Program-made: the position numbers and the translations under genes
The notes under the pieces: model-generated
What the model was told of the DNA's origin: nothing
Database searches by the model: none
The model's input: only the letters and a program-made list of their open reading frames with translations
Source of the DNA: Nemertoderma westbladi
Taxonomy: Eukaryota; Xenacoelomorpha; Nemertodermatida; Nemertodermatidae
Direction of reading: 5' to 3'
DNA: 59,989 nt
Assembly: GCA_032718475.1 (NCBI GenBank)
Contig: JAUCBJ010000755.1
Span: forward strand, 1-59,989
In this document: positions 31,827 through 44,263 of the stretch, piece by piece
Layout of the letters: each line of letters begins with the position of its first letter
How positions within the stretch are numbered: the first letter of the stretch is position 1

Positions 31827-33277
31827 GTAACATCACTTAACGCTGAAATTGGAAATTATACATGTGTAAAAGTTATACTAAAACGCCCACAAGATGGCGT
31901 TATAACCGTAATTCTTATGAGAAACAATGCTATTGGATTCAGTCCTACTCTACCCTACCCTTGCCTTGGCCTTTGCGATCCCGTTCCTGATTATTTTATT
32001 CCTGTACAAAAGTACGTTTACAATACAATTGTTCCAGTAATTATGATAACTAATAAAGTGGGCCGATTTTGAATACAATACTTTACGTATCTATGACGAT
32101 GAGATGTGTGTTAAGTGTGGAAACTAAAATTTTAGCTAAATTTTAGGATATGTGAAGCAGGAACCTTTTGATGAACAGGATTGGAAGCAGGAACCTTTAC
32201 AGGAACTTTGATTGTTGGTTCTGTTGAGTTTAAATCTCCCACTTCATGGATAAATATTCCGGTACGCAACGGTTTGTTTCAGTACTGCTAAGCAGCCACT
32301 AAATCTTTTTTTAGTTAAATATTTTTTTAATTATATTCTGGGAATTTAATATTAATAAATGAATAACAATTTTGCTATTATATTAATATTATCATTTCTT
32401 TTTATGTAACGAAATTCAGTTGAAATTTTAATTGATTAGTTAACTATTAGTGAAACTGTGTTTTTCGATTTAGTTTAACTATTTAGTTAACTAGTCACCC
32501 ATAAAATAGTTGAACATTACTCGCTATTATTATATTGTTCCTACGGATGAAAACTAAATGCATAGGCCTAAGGCTCACTATTGGTAGGAACATATATGAG
32601 GAACAAATATTTTGATTAAAAGAAGTAAAAAGTCTAACAGCAAAAGCGACCGCAAGGGCCTCGCCTCGCGTTCATATTTGATAATAAACTCGTTTGAAAA
32701 GCTTAGCAGTTGTGTCTGTCCTCTCGTAACTACAGTAACTACAGTAACTACAGTACTGTCAGTTCATGTATCAAAGTGTTATTACGTCTTCTCTGCTTTA
32801 TATTGAATTAGTTGGTTCTTTATTGAGCCACTTTCCGTATTTATTGGTCTCAACTAGTATCCGATGCAACAACGAGATTATAACATGTGATCTGATTTAA
32901 CTGATAGTTTGTGTAATTATAATAAACCGGAACCGAAAGTAGGATCTGGGGAAAATAAATCGAATGAAATTAGCCTGGGGAAAAATAAAGTTAATGTAAC
33001 TTTCCGAGTGAGAAGAATAAGCATTACTAGTAATTACTACTAAAAGTATATAGTGCATTACTAATAATGTGAGTTTGGTCTGGTCAGCAGTATAACACAT
33101 CCGCAGGGTAGAACTGGCGACATTGGTTCTACTAATCGTGTCACCATTCGGATAGGCGAGAGCTCAGGTATTCAGATTGTATCTCTTGGGTTCGTAGTTA
33201 GATTAGTTTCACATTGTTTACCCGGACGGCGTCCGATTCATGCCATAGGAGAAACCTGCACAAGTTGGCGACAGCGG

Positions 33278-34975
33278 ACACATATTCTGGAATGGGCGGC
33301 TGATCTGTTGGGTGGTTGACACATATTTTGGGATTGGGGGCTGATCTGTTGGGTGGTTGACGGTCGGATAATGGGCGGCTGATCTGTTGGGTGGTTGACG
33401 GTCGGATAATGGGCGGCTGATCTGTTGGGTGGTTGATGGTCGGACAATGGGAGGCTGATCTGTTGGGTGGTTGACGGTCGGACAATGGGCGGCTGATCTG
33501 TCAGGTGGTTGACGGTCGGACAATGGGAGGCTGATCTGTTGGGTGGTTGATGGTCGGATAATTGGCGGCTGTTCTGTTGGGTGGTTGACACTTATTCTGG
33601 TATGGGCGGCTGATCTGTTGGGTGGTTGATGGTCGGACAATGGGCGGCTGATATGTTGGGTGGTTGACGGTCGGGCAATGGGCGGCTGATCTGTTGGGTG
33701 GTTGACGGTCGGACAATGGGCGGCTGATCTTTTGGGTGGTTGACGGTCGGACAATGGGCGGCTGATCTGTTGGGTGGTTGATGGTCGGACAATGGGCGGC
33801 TGATATGTTGGGTGGTTGACGGTCGGACAATGGGCGGCTGATCTGTTGGGTGGTTGACGGTCGGACAATGGGCGACTGATCTGTTGGGTGGTTGACGGTC
33901 GGACAATGGGCGGCTGATCTGTTGGGTGGTTGACGGTCGGACAATGGGCGGCTGATCTGTTGGGTGGTTGACGGTCGGACAATGGGCGACTGATCTGTTG
34001 GGTGGTTGACGGTCGGACAATGGGCGGCTGATCTGTTGGGTGGTTGACGGTCGGACAAGCGGCGGCTGATCTGTTGGATGGTTGATGGTCGGACAATGAG
34101 CGGCTGATCTGTTGGGTGGTTGATGGTCGGACAATGGGCGGCTGATCTGTCAGGTGGTTGACGGTCGGACAATGGGAGGCTGATCTGTTGGGTGGTTGAT
34201 GGTCGGACAATGGGAGGCTGATCTGTTGGGTGGTTGACGGTCGGACAATGGGCGGCTGATCTGTTGGGTGGTTGACGGTCGGACAATGGGCGGCTGATCT
34301 TTTGGGTGGTTGACGGTCGGACAATGGGCGGCTGATCTGTTGGGTGGTTGATGGTCGGACAATGGGCGGCTGATATGTTGGGTGGTTGACGGTCGGACAA
34401 TGGGCGGCTGATCTGTTGGGTGGTTGACGGTCGGACAATGGGCGACTGATCTGTTGGGTGGTTGACGGTCGGACAATGGGCGGCTGATCTGTTGGGTGGT
34501 TGACGGTCGGACAAGCGGCGGCTAATCTATTGGATGGTTGATGGTCGGACAATGAGCGGCTGATCTGTTGGGTGGTTGATGGTCGGACAATGGGCGGCTG
34601 ATCTGTTGGGTGGTTGACACATATTCTGGGATTGGCGGCTGTTCTGTTGGGTGGTTGACGGTCGGACAATGGGCGACTGATCTGTTGGGTGGTTGACGGT
34701 CGGACAATGGGCGGCTGAACTGTTGGGTGGTTGACGGTCGGATAATGGGCGACTGATCTGTTGGGTGGTTGACGGTCGGACAATGGGCGGCTGATCTGTT
34801 GGGTAGTTGACGGTCGGACAATGGGCGGCTGATCTTTTGGGTGGTTGACGGTCGGACAATGGGCGGCTGATCTTTTGGGTGGTTGACGGTCGGACAATGG
34901 GCGGCTGATCTGTTGGGTGGTTGACGGTCGGACAATGGGCGGCTGATCTGTTGGGTGGTTGACGGTCGGACAATG
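33278..34975. repeat. 38-bp minisatellite, about 44 units
   Basis: Each unit joins gggcggctgatctgttggg to tggttgacggtcggacaat. A minor variant replaces the second half with tggttgacacatattctggg. All three minus frames are open for long stretches and give the same cyclic Pro/Ser/Arg-rich peptide, because 38 is not a multiple of three and the unit has no stop on that strand. I do not call it coding. Confidence 0.95.
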
Positions 34976-35155
34976 TAGTCTTAGTAAATTATATATATTG
35001 GGTGGCAGGTAGTTTATTTGTTGTTCCTATCGTTGAAGGATTCTTGTAAAATATTTGTAATATGATTGAAAAGATGTCAATAAATTACATTTCTGTCTAA
35101 ATTAAAACACCTGAGCCACAGTGACTGTAAGGATACTTCGAGTTACTCCGGGGTA

Positions 35156-35217
35156 TAGGCTCGGTCCATATGTTATCCATGTAAAGATAGGCTCGGTCCA
35201 TATGTTATTCCTGTAAA
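35156..35217. repeat. 33-bp duplication
   Basis: The stretch ggctcggtccatatgttat occurs twice in tandem (about 35159 and 35192) between two minisatellites. The surrounding 34976-35280 has no gene. Confidence 0.75.
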
Positions 35218-35280
35218 GAAAATAATTGATATAATTGAACGCAAACCACAATAAAATAAAATATTGACCAAATAATTGCA

Positions 35281-38200
35281 GCTATTACAATGGGTATCAG
35301 CTACTAACTGGGTATCAGCTACTACACTGGGTATCAGCTACTACAATGGGTATCAGCTACTACAATGGGTATCAGCTACTACACTGGGTATCAGCTACTA
35401 CAATGGGTATCACTACTACAATGGGTATCAGCTACTACAATGGGTATCAGCTACTACAATGGGTATCAGCTACTACAATAGGGTATCAGCTACTACACTG
35501 GGTATCAGCTACTACAATGGGTATCAGCTACTACACTGGGTATCAGCTACTACACTGGGTATCAGCTACTACACTGGGTATCAGCTACTACAATGGGTAT
35601 CAGCTACTACACTGGGTATCAGCTACTACACTGGATATCAGCTACTACAATGGGTATCAGCTACTACAATGGGTATCAGCTACTACAGTGGGTATCAGCT
35701 ACTACAATGGGTATCAGCTACTACAATGGGTATCAGCTACTACAATGGGTATCAGCTACTACACTGGGTATCAGCTACTACACTGGGTATCAGCTACTAC
35801 ACTGGGTATCAGCTACTACAATGGGTATCAGCTACTACAATGGGTATCAGCTACTACAATGGGTATCAGCTACTACAATGGGTATCAGCTACTACAATGG
35901 GTATCAGCTACTACAATGGGTATCAGCTACTACAATGGGTATCAGCTACTACAATGGGTATCAGCTACTACAACGGGTATCAGCTACTACAATGGGTATC
36001 AGCTACTACAATGGGTATCAGCTACTACAATGGGTATCAGCTACTACAATAGGGTATCAGCTACTACACTGGGTATCAGCTACTACAATAGGGTATCAGC
36101 TACTACAATGGGTATCAGCTACTACAATGGGTATCAGCTACTACAATGGGTATCAGCTACTACAATGGGTATCAGCTACTACAATGGGTATCAGCTACTA
36201 CGATGGGTATCAGCTACTACAATGGGTATCAGCTACTACAATGGGTATCAGCTACTACAATGGGTATCAGCTACTACAATGGGTATCAGCTACTACAATG
36301 GGTATCAGCTACTACAATGGGTATCAGCTACTACAATGGGTATCAGCTACTACAATGGGTATCAGCTACTACAATGGGTATCAGCTACTACAATGGGTAT
36401 CAGCTACTACAATGGGTATCAGCTACTACAATGGGTATCAGCTACTACACTGGGTATCAGCTACTACAATGGGTATCAGCTACTACACTGGGTATCAGCT
36501 ACTACAATAGGGTATCAGCTACTATAATGGGTATCAGCTACTACAATGGGTATCAGCTACTACAATGGGCATCAGCTACTACAATGGGTATCAGCTACTA
36601 CTCTGGGTATCAGCTACTACAAAAGGGTATCAGCTACTACACTGGGTATCAGCTACTACACTGGGTATCAGCTACTACACTGGGTATCAGCTACTACAAT
36701 GGGTATCAGCTACTACAATGGGTATCAGCTACTACAATGGGTATCAGCTACTACAATGGGTATCAGCTACTACACTGGGTATCAGCTACTACACTGGGTA
36801 TCAGCTACTACACTGGGTATCAGCTACTACACTGGGTATCAGCTACTACAATGGGTATCAGCTACTACACTGGGTATCAGCTACTACAATGGGTATCAGC
36901 TACTACACTGGGTATCAGCTACTACACTGGGTATCAGCTACTACAATGGGTATCAGCTACTACAATGGGTATCAGCTACTACACTGGGTATCAGCTACTA
37001 CACTGGGTATCAGCTACTACAATGGGTATCAGCTACTACAATGGGTATCAGCTACTACAATGGGTATCAGCTACTACAATGGGTATCAGCTACTACAATG
37101 GGTATCAGCTACTACAATGGGTATCAGCTACTACAATGGGTATCAGCTACTACACTGGGTATCAGCTACTACAATGGGTATCAGCTACTACAATGGGTAT
37201 CAGCTACTACAATAGGGTATCAGCTACTACAATGGGTATCAGCTACTACAATGGGTATCAGCTACTACAATGGGTATCAGCTACTACACTGGGTATCTGC
37301 TACTACAATGGGTATCAGCTACTACACTGGGTATCAGCTACTACAATGGGTATCAGCTACTACAATGGGTATCAGCTACTTCAATGGGTATCAGCTACTA
37401 CAATGGGTATCAGCTACTACAATGGGTATCAGCTACTACACTGGGTATCTGCTACTACAATGGGTATCAGCTACTACACTGGGTATCAGCTACTACAATG
37501 GGTATCAGCTACTACAATGGGTATCAGCTACTACAATGGGTATCAGCTACTACAATGGGTATCAGCTACTACAATGGGTATCAGCTACTACACTGGGTAT
37601 CAGCTACTACACTGGGTATCAGCTACTTCAATGGGTATCAGCTACTACACTGGGTATCAGCTACTGCACTGGGTATCAGCTACTACAATGGGTATCAGCT
37701 ACTACAATGGGTATCAGCTACTACAATGGGTATCAGCTACTACGATGGGTATCAACTACTACAATGGGTATCAGCTACTACTCTGGGTATCAGCTACTAC
37801 AATGGGTATCAGCTACTACAATGGGTATCAGCTACTACACTGGGTATCAGCTACTACACTGGGTATCAGCTACTACACTGGGTATCAGCTACTACAATGG
37901 GTATCAGCTACTACAATGGGTATCAGCTACTACAATGGGTATCAGCTACTACAATGGGTATCAGCTACTACACTGGGTATCAGCTACTACACTGGGTATC
38001 AGCTACTACACTGGGTATCAGCTACTACACTGGGTATGAGCTACTACAATGGGTATCAGCTACTACAATGGGTATCAGCTACTACAATGGGTATCAGCTA
38101 CTACAATGGGTATCAGCTACTACAATGGGTATCAGCTACTACAATGGGTATCAGCTACTACACTGGGTATCAGCTACTACACTGGGTATCAGCTACTACA

Positions 38201-39429
38201 ATGGGTATCAGCTACTACAATGGGTATCAGCTACTACAATGGGTATCAGCTACTACAATGGGTATCAGCTACTACACTGGGTATCAGCTACTACACTGGG
38301 TATCAGCTACTACACTGGGTATCAGCTACTACACTGGGTATCAGCTACTACAATGGGTATCAGCTACTACACTGGGTATCAGCTACTACACTGGGTATCA
38401 GCTACTACAATGGGTATCAGCTACTACACTGGGTATCAGCTACTGCAATGGGTATCAGCTACTACAATGGGTATCAGCTACTACAATGGGTATCAGCTAC
38501 TACAATGGGTATCAGCTACTACAATGGGTATCAGCTACTACAATGGGTATCAGCTACTACAATGGGTATCAGCTACTACAATGGGTATCAGCTACTACAA
38601 TGGGTATCAGCTACTACAATGGGTATCAGCTACTACAATGGGTATCAGCTACTACACTGGGTATCAGCTACTACACTGGGTATCAGCTACTACAATGGGT
38701 ATCAGCTACTACAATGGGTATCAGCTACTACAATGGGTATCAGCTACTACAATGGGTATCAGCTACTACAATGGGTATCAGCTACTACAATAGGGTATCA
38801 GCTACTACAATGGGTATCAGCTACTACAATGGGTATCAGCTACTACAATGGGTATCAGCTACTACACTGGGTATCAGCTACTACACTGGGTATCAGCTAC
38901 TACACTGGGTATCAGCTACTACAATGGGTATCAGCTACTACAATGGGTATCAGCTACTACAATGGGTATCAGCTACTACAATGGGTATCAGCTACTACAC
39001 TGGGTATCAGCTACTACACTGGGTATCAGCTACTACACTGGGTATCAGCTACTACAATGGGTATCAGCTACTACAATGGGTATCAGCTACTACAATGGGT
39101 ATCAGCTACTACAATGGGTATCAGCTACTACAATAGGGTATCAGCTACTACTCTGGATATCAGCTACTACAAAAGGGTATCAGCTACTACAATGGGTATC
39201 AGCTACTACAATGGGTATCAGCTACTACAATAGGGTATCAGCTACTACAATGGGTATCAGCTACTACAATAGGGTATCAGCTACTACAATGGGTATCAGC
39301 TACTACAATGGGTATCAGCTACTACACTGTGTATCAGCTACTACACTGGGTATCAGCTACTACACTTGGTATCAGCTACAACAATGGGTATCAGCTACTA
39401 CAATGGGTATCAGCTACAACAATTGGCAT
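35281..39429. repeat. 19-bp minisatellite, about 218 units (4.1 kb)
   Basis: Unit tatcagctactacaatggg, with a common aat/act alternative in the tail and occasional one-base insertions (aataggg, aaaaggg). All + frames translate to the same 19-residue cycle (MGISYYNGYQLLQWVSATT), giving a stop-free frame of up to 996 codons. Insertions simply move between equivalent frames, so the ORF carries no coding information. The array is strikingly homogeneous. Confidence 0.97.
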
Positions 39430-39498
39430 CTTAATCCTACATCTATAACGAGAAGAATATAATTTCCATTCAGCATGTACAATAGACGAATAGAGTTT

Positions 39499-39628
39499 AG
39501 TAGAGCTCATTAGTAGAGCTCATTAGTAGAGCTCATTAGTAGAGCTCATTAGAAGAGCTCATTAGTAGAGCTCATTAGTAGAGCTCATTAGAAGAGCTCA
39601 GTAGTAGAGCTCATTAGTAGAGCTCATT
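39499..39628. repeat. 13-bp tandem repeat, 10 units
   Basis: Unit agtagagctcatt; each unit holds a SacI-type palindrome gagctc. Two or three units read agaagagctcatt. Confidence 0.95.
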
Positions 39629-39762
39629 ACAGATGGAAAAATGAGGCTGCATACGAGAATGGCGGTAAATTATATCAACAATGTCACTCGAGGCAATGTA
39701 CTATATAAAATATTTTTATTTGAAATTTATTAGAAGAAGTTGACGAGGTCTATTTACCTTTA

Positions 39763-39866
39763 TATAATATTTTTATTTTGTGCGTAACTCTTAATGATGA
39801 CGACATATACGAACAGATAAGCTACAGAAATGGTTGTTCCTGCAGCAGGCAATCCAATACTGAAGA
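39763..39866 (-). other. Weak candidate exon or membrane-segment fragment
   Basis: On the minus strand a frame reads GLPAAGTTISVAYLFVYVV, then IIKSYAQNKNII-stop, directly after gacgtcttcag, which could be an acceptor. The hydrophobic stretch followed by basic/polar residues could be a transmembrane segment. It is short, lies between two minisatellites, and has no partner exon in the window. Confidence 0.15.
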
Positions 39867-39870
39867 CGTC

Positions 39871-42558
39871 AAGGGTTAAGAGTTTGAGTTTTAAGAGATG
39901 CACAACAGTTACCGGTGGCTCGAGGGTTAGGAGTTTGAGTTTTAAGAGATGCACAACAGTTACCGGTGGCTCGAGGGTTAGGAGTTTGAGTTTTAAGAGA
40001 TGCACAACAGTTACCGGTGGCTCGAGGGTTAGGAATTTGCGTTTTAAGAGATGCACAACAGTTACCGGTGGCTCGAGGGTTAGGAGTTTTGAGTTTTAAG
40101 AGAAGCACAACAGTTACCGGTGGCTCGAGGGTTAAGAGTTTGAGTTTTAAGAGATGCACAACAGTTACCGGTGGCTCGAGGGTTAAGAGTTTGAGTTTTA
40201 AGAGATGCACAACATGTACGTGTGGCTCGAGGGTTAGGAGTTTGAGTTTTAAGAGATGCACAACATTTACGTGTGGCTCGAGGGTTAGGAGTTTGAGTTT
40301 TAAGAGATGCACAACAGTTACCGGTGGTTCGAGGGTTAGGAGTTTGAGTTTTAAGAGATGCACAACATTTACGTGTGGCTCGAGGGTTAGGAGTTTTAAG
40401 AGATGCACAACAGTTACAGGTGGCTCGAGGGTTAGGAGTTTGAGTTTTAAGAGATGCACAACAGTTACCGGAGGCTCGAGGGTTAGGAGTTTGAGTTTTA
40501 AGAGATGCACAACATTTACGTGTGGCTCGAGGGTTAGGAGTTTGAGTTTTAAGAGATGCACAACAGTTACCGGTGGCTCGAGGGTTAAGAGTTTGAGTTT
40601 TAAGAGATGCACTACATTTACGTGTGGCTCGAGGGTTAGGAGTTTTGAGTTTTAAGAGATGCACAACAGTTACAGGTGGCTCGAGGGTTAGGAGTTTGAG
40701 TTTTAAGAGATGCACAACAGTTACCGGTGGCTCGAGGGTTAAGAGTTTGAGTTTTAAGAGATGCACAACATTTACGTGTGGCTCGAGGGTTAGGAGTTTG
40801 AGTTTTAAGAGATGCACAACAGTTACAGGTGGCTCGAGGGTTAGGAGTTTGAGTTTTAAGAGATGCACAACAGTTACCGGTGGCTCGAGGGTTAGGAGTT
40901 TGAGTTCTAAGAGATGCACAACAGTTACCAGTGGCTCGAGGGTTATGAGTTTGAGTTTTAAGAGATGCACAACATTTACGTGTGGCTCGAGGGTTAGGAG
41001 TTTGAGTTTTAAGAGATGCACAACAGTTACCAGTGGTTCGAGGGTTAGGAGTTTGAGCTTTAAGAGATGCACAACTGTTACCGGTGGCTCGAGGGTTAAG
41101 AGTTTGAGTTTTAAGAGATGCACAACATTTACGTGTGGCTCGAGGGTTAGGAGTTTTGAGTTTTAAGAGATGCACAACAGTTACAGGTGGCTCGAGGGTT
41201 AGGAGTTTGAGTTTTAAGAGATGCACAACAGTTACCCGTGGCTCGAGGGTTAGGAGTTTGAGTTTTAAGAGATGCACAACATTTACGTGTGGCTCGAGGG
41301 TTAGGAGTTTGAGTTTTAAGAGATGCACAACATTTACGTGTGGCTCGAGGGTTAGGAGTTTAAGTTTTAAGAGATGCACAACAGTTACCGGTGGCTCGAG
41401 GGTTAGGAGTTTGAGTTTTAAAAGATGCACAACATTTACGTGTGGCTCGAGGGTTAGGACTTTGAGTTTTAAGATATGCACAACACTTACCAGTGGCTCG
41501 AGGGTTAGGAGTTTGAGCTTTAAGAGATGCACAACAGTTACCGGTGGCTCGAGGGTTAAGAGTTTGAGTTTTAAGAGATGCACAACATTTACGTGTAGCT
41601 CGAGGGTTAGGAGTTTGAGTTTTAAGAGATGCACAACAGTTACCGGTGGCTCGAGGGTTAGGAGTTTGAGTTTTAAGAGATGCACAACAGTTACCAGTGG
41701 CTCGAGGGTTAGGAGTTTGAGCTTTAAGAGATGCACAACAGTTACCGGTGGCTCGAGGGTTAAGAGTTTGAGTTTTAAGAGATGCACAACATTTACGTGT
41801 GGCTCGAGGGTTAGGAGTTTGAGTTTTAAGAGATGCACAACAGTTACCAGTGGCTCAAGGGTTATGAGTTTGAGTTTTAAGAGATGCACAACAGTTACAG
41901 GTGGCTCGAGGGTTAGGAGTTTGAGTTTTAAGAGATGCACAACAGTTACCAGTGGCTCGAGGGTTATGAGTTTGAGTTTTAAGAGATGCACAACAGTTAC
42001 AGGTGGCTCGAGGGTTAGGAGTTTGAGTTTTAAGAGATGCACAACAGTTACCGAAGGCTCGAGGGTTAAGAGTTTGAGTTTTAAGAGATGCACAACATTT
42101 ACGTGTGGCTCGAGGGTTAGGAGTTTGAGCTTTAAGAGATGCACAACATTTACGTGTGGCTCGAGGGTTAGGAGTTTGAGTTTTAAGAGATGCACAACAT
42201 TTACGTGTGGCTCGAGGGTTAGGAGTTTGAGTTTTAAGAGATGCACAACATTTACGTGTGGCTCGAGGGTTAGGAGTTTGAGCTTTAAGAGATGCACAAC
42301 AGTTACCGGAGGCTCGAGGGTTAGGAGTTTGAGTTTTAAGAGATGCACAACATTTACGTGTGGCTCGAGGGTTAGGAGTTTGAGCTTTAAGAGATGCACA
42401 ACAGTTACCGGTGGCTCGAGGGTTAGGAGTTTTAGTTTTAAGAGATGCACAACACTTACAGGTGGCTCGAGGGTTAGGAGTTTGAGCTTTAAAAGATGCA
42501 CAACAGTTACCGGAGGCTCGAGGGTTAGGAGTTTGAGTTTTAAGAGATGCACAACATT
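39871..42558. repeat. 51-bp minisatellite, about 52 units
   Basis: Each unit begins gttaggagtttgagttttaa, then gagatgcacaaca, then one of two alternative cores (gttaccggtggctcgagg or tttacgtgtggctcgagg). The two unit types are intermixed. Because 51 is a multiple of three, both strands show long 17-residue-periodic frames, broken only by one-base insertions (gttttgag). Frames on both strands at once argue against coding. Confidence 0.97.
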
Positions 42559-42560
42559 TT

Positions 42561-42857
42561 TAAGTGTGAGTAACAAATATAATAGTTAGTCGTCCATTAA
42601 GTGTGAGTAACAAATATAATAGTTAGTCGCCCATTAAGTGTGAGTAACAAATATAATAGTTAGTCGCACATTAAGTGTGAGTAACAAATATAATAGTTAG
42701 TCGCACATTAAGTGTGAGTAACAACTATAATAGTTAGTCGGCCATTAAGTGTGAGTAACAAATATAATAGTTAGTCGCACATTAAGTGTGAGTAACAACT
42801 ATAATAGTTAGTCGGCCATTAAGTGTGAGTAACAAATATAATAGTTAGTCGCCCATT
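42561..42857. repeat. 37-bp minisatellite, about 8 units, split by a SINE
   Basis: Unit aagtgtgagtaacaaatata followed by atagttagtcgcccatt. A further unit lies beyond the SINE at about 43124-43163, so the SINE was inserted into the array. Confidence 0.93.
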
Positions 42858-42867
42858 CAAAAAAAAA

Positions 42868-43108
42868 AGCAAGCAAAGCAAACAGTCGGCCGAAGCCGGA
42901 GGCGACCCGAAGGCTCCTCTTTCGATAGCTGCTACCCGAGGGTAGGGGTGGGCGCTACTCCTATCCCAAGATTTGCTCCCAGTTATTTAACTGGTACTCA
43001 TTTCATCGACCCCAGTGGATGAAAGGCTGAGTGGACCCTGGCGGGGCCGAACCTACAACCAATAGATTGCAGGCCCGGCGCTCAACCAACTGAGCTACCC
43101 ATTAACCA
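42868..43108 (-). mobile_element. tRNA-derived SINE, antisense
   Basis: On the minus strand the head reads like a tRNA 5' half, with a pol III A box (tagctcagttggttgagcg, + complement at about 43079-43097) and a near-consensus B box (GGTTCGGCCCC, complement at about 43043-43053). The body contains cctttcatccactggggtcg, then atgaaatgagtaccagtt. From memory this resembles conserved central domains of widespread invertebrate SINE superfamilies; not checked. The tail contains the 36-bp sequence that forms the minisatellite at 58.4-58.6 kb. Confidence 0.85.
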
Positions 43109-43319
43109 ATTGCTAACTAACTGAGTCGTCCATTAAGTGTGAGTAACAACTATAATAGTTAGCTATTAAAGTAGCTTATAAGTAATAATCGAACACCGTA
43201 TTATCTAACTTATTTACTTCATTTAAATTTTTTATTAACTGTTTTAAATAACGGTAACCTTAAAACAACTCAAATCAGATTTTCTCGACAATTTAATTGT
43301 GACAGTACGATTACCTTAT

Positions 43320-43440
43320 TTATTACCTGTGTGTTGTTACTAGACTACCGCTAACACCCTAACACTCGGGTCCCCAATGTCTTTATTACCTGTGTGTTGT
43401 TACTAGACTACCGCTAACACCCTAACACTCGGGTCCCCAA
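43320..43440. repeat. 63-bp direct duplication next to LINE-B
   Basis: Two tandem copies of a segment starting tattacctgtgtgttgttac and ending gggtccccaatg, the second directly abutting the LINE-B sequence. 43165-43319 is AT-rich and empty. Confidence 0.9.
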
Positions 43441-43444
43441 TGCG

Positions 43445-44250
43445 ACAAAGTCAGCTGACTGCCTTGGCAGATAAGCTATACAATAGAATTCTATTAAATC
43501 GCATCAGGGATCCCATTGAGAGACTGCTCCGTGGAAATCAGAATGGGTTCCGTAAAGGTCGTGGGACCATGGAGCCCATTTTGGCACTTAGAAGGATAAT
43601 TGAAGAATTATCAAAAAAGAAAGACAGGCATCTGGCTGTTATCTTTGTTGACTTCTTCAAGGCCTTTGATTCAGTCTCTCGCTCACGTATGTTCAGCATT
43701 CTTTCATTATATGGGATTCCTGATGAAATTATTGGATCAAGTCAGATGGATAAGATACAATGAGTGTGCTTGAGCATGTGGGGGACTCATTATGCTTGGT
43801 ATTATGATTCCGTAAGTTATACTTCGAATACTTAGGGGGGAGGCATGGACATCATTGAATGTTTCGTTCCAGGATTTTGAGAATAAGTCACATAAATCTC
43901 AATAATCAGCCTCTCTCCTTATGTGAAAGTCAGAACTGTGCCCTAACTGCATACTGGGGGGGGGGGGGGGGGGCTTTAAGCTGAGCCGCCTCCGCTTTGC
44001 AGGACATTGCTTTCGCCGTGAGGACCAACCAGTGCATAATCTTGTACTTTGGCAGCCTCATGGAGTGAATAAGCATGGTGGACAGCCCATGACTTTCTTG
44101 AGACGCATCTTAAAGGACACTGGCCTTGAAGATGCGGATGATCTAGCAAATGTCATGGGTGATAGGGAGTTGTGGCGGCGCATTTTTTTTTCGATAATCC
44201 GGCATAACATTCTTAATGCACGGTGCAATGCAGCCTGTCAATTATAGATA
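43445..44250 (+). pseudogene. LINE-B copy, internally deleted and locally scrambled
   Basis: 43472-43735 reads RGNQNGFRKGRGT and VIFVDFFKAFDSVSRSRM (RT motifs), nearly identical to 58595-58858. 43982-44195 is nearly identical to about 59657-59868 (RLRFAGHCFRREDQPVHN). Between them about 245 bp replaces about 800 bp and aligns only loosely with about 59270-59420. It ends in a run of 18 G at 43956-43973. The catalytic FADDL segment is lost. The 60-bp satellite starts right after its tail. Confidence 0.88.
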
Positions 44251-44263
44251 GATACCCTTAGTT

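Noticed and set aside
33278-34975. Long minus-strand ORFs (up to 559 codons) rich in Pro, Ser and Arg
   Set aside because: They are the translation of a 38-bp minisatellite. The unit has no stop on this strand and its length is not a multiple of three, so all frames give one cyclic peptide; no start, domain or flanking gene signal supports coding.
35281-39429. 996-codon + strand ORF of 19-residue repeats
   Set aside because: A repeat artefact, as above; a random 19-bp unit is stop-free on one strand fairly often, and frame-changing indels are tolerated throughout.
39871-42558. Long ORFs on both strands with a 17-residue period
   Set aside because: The 51-bp unit is a multiple of three and open on both strands; simultaneous opposite-strand frames indicate repeat structure, not a protein.
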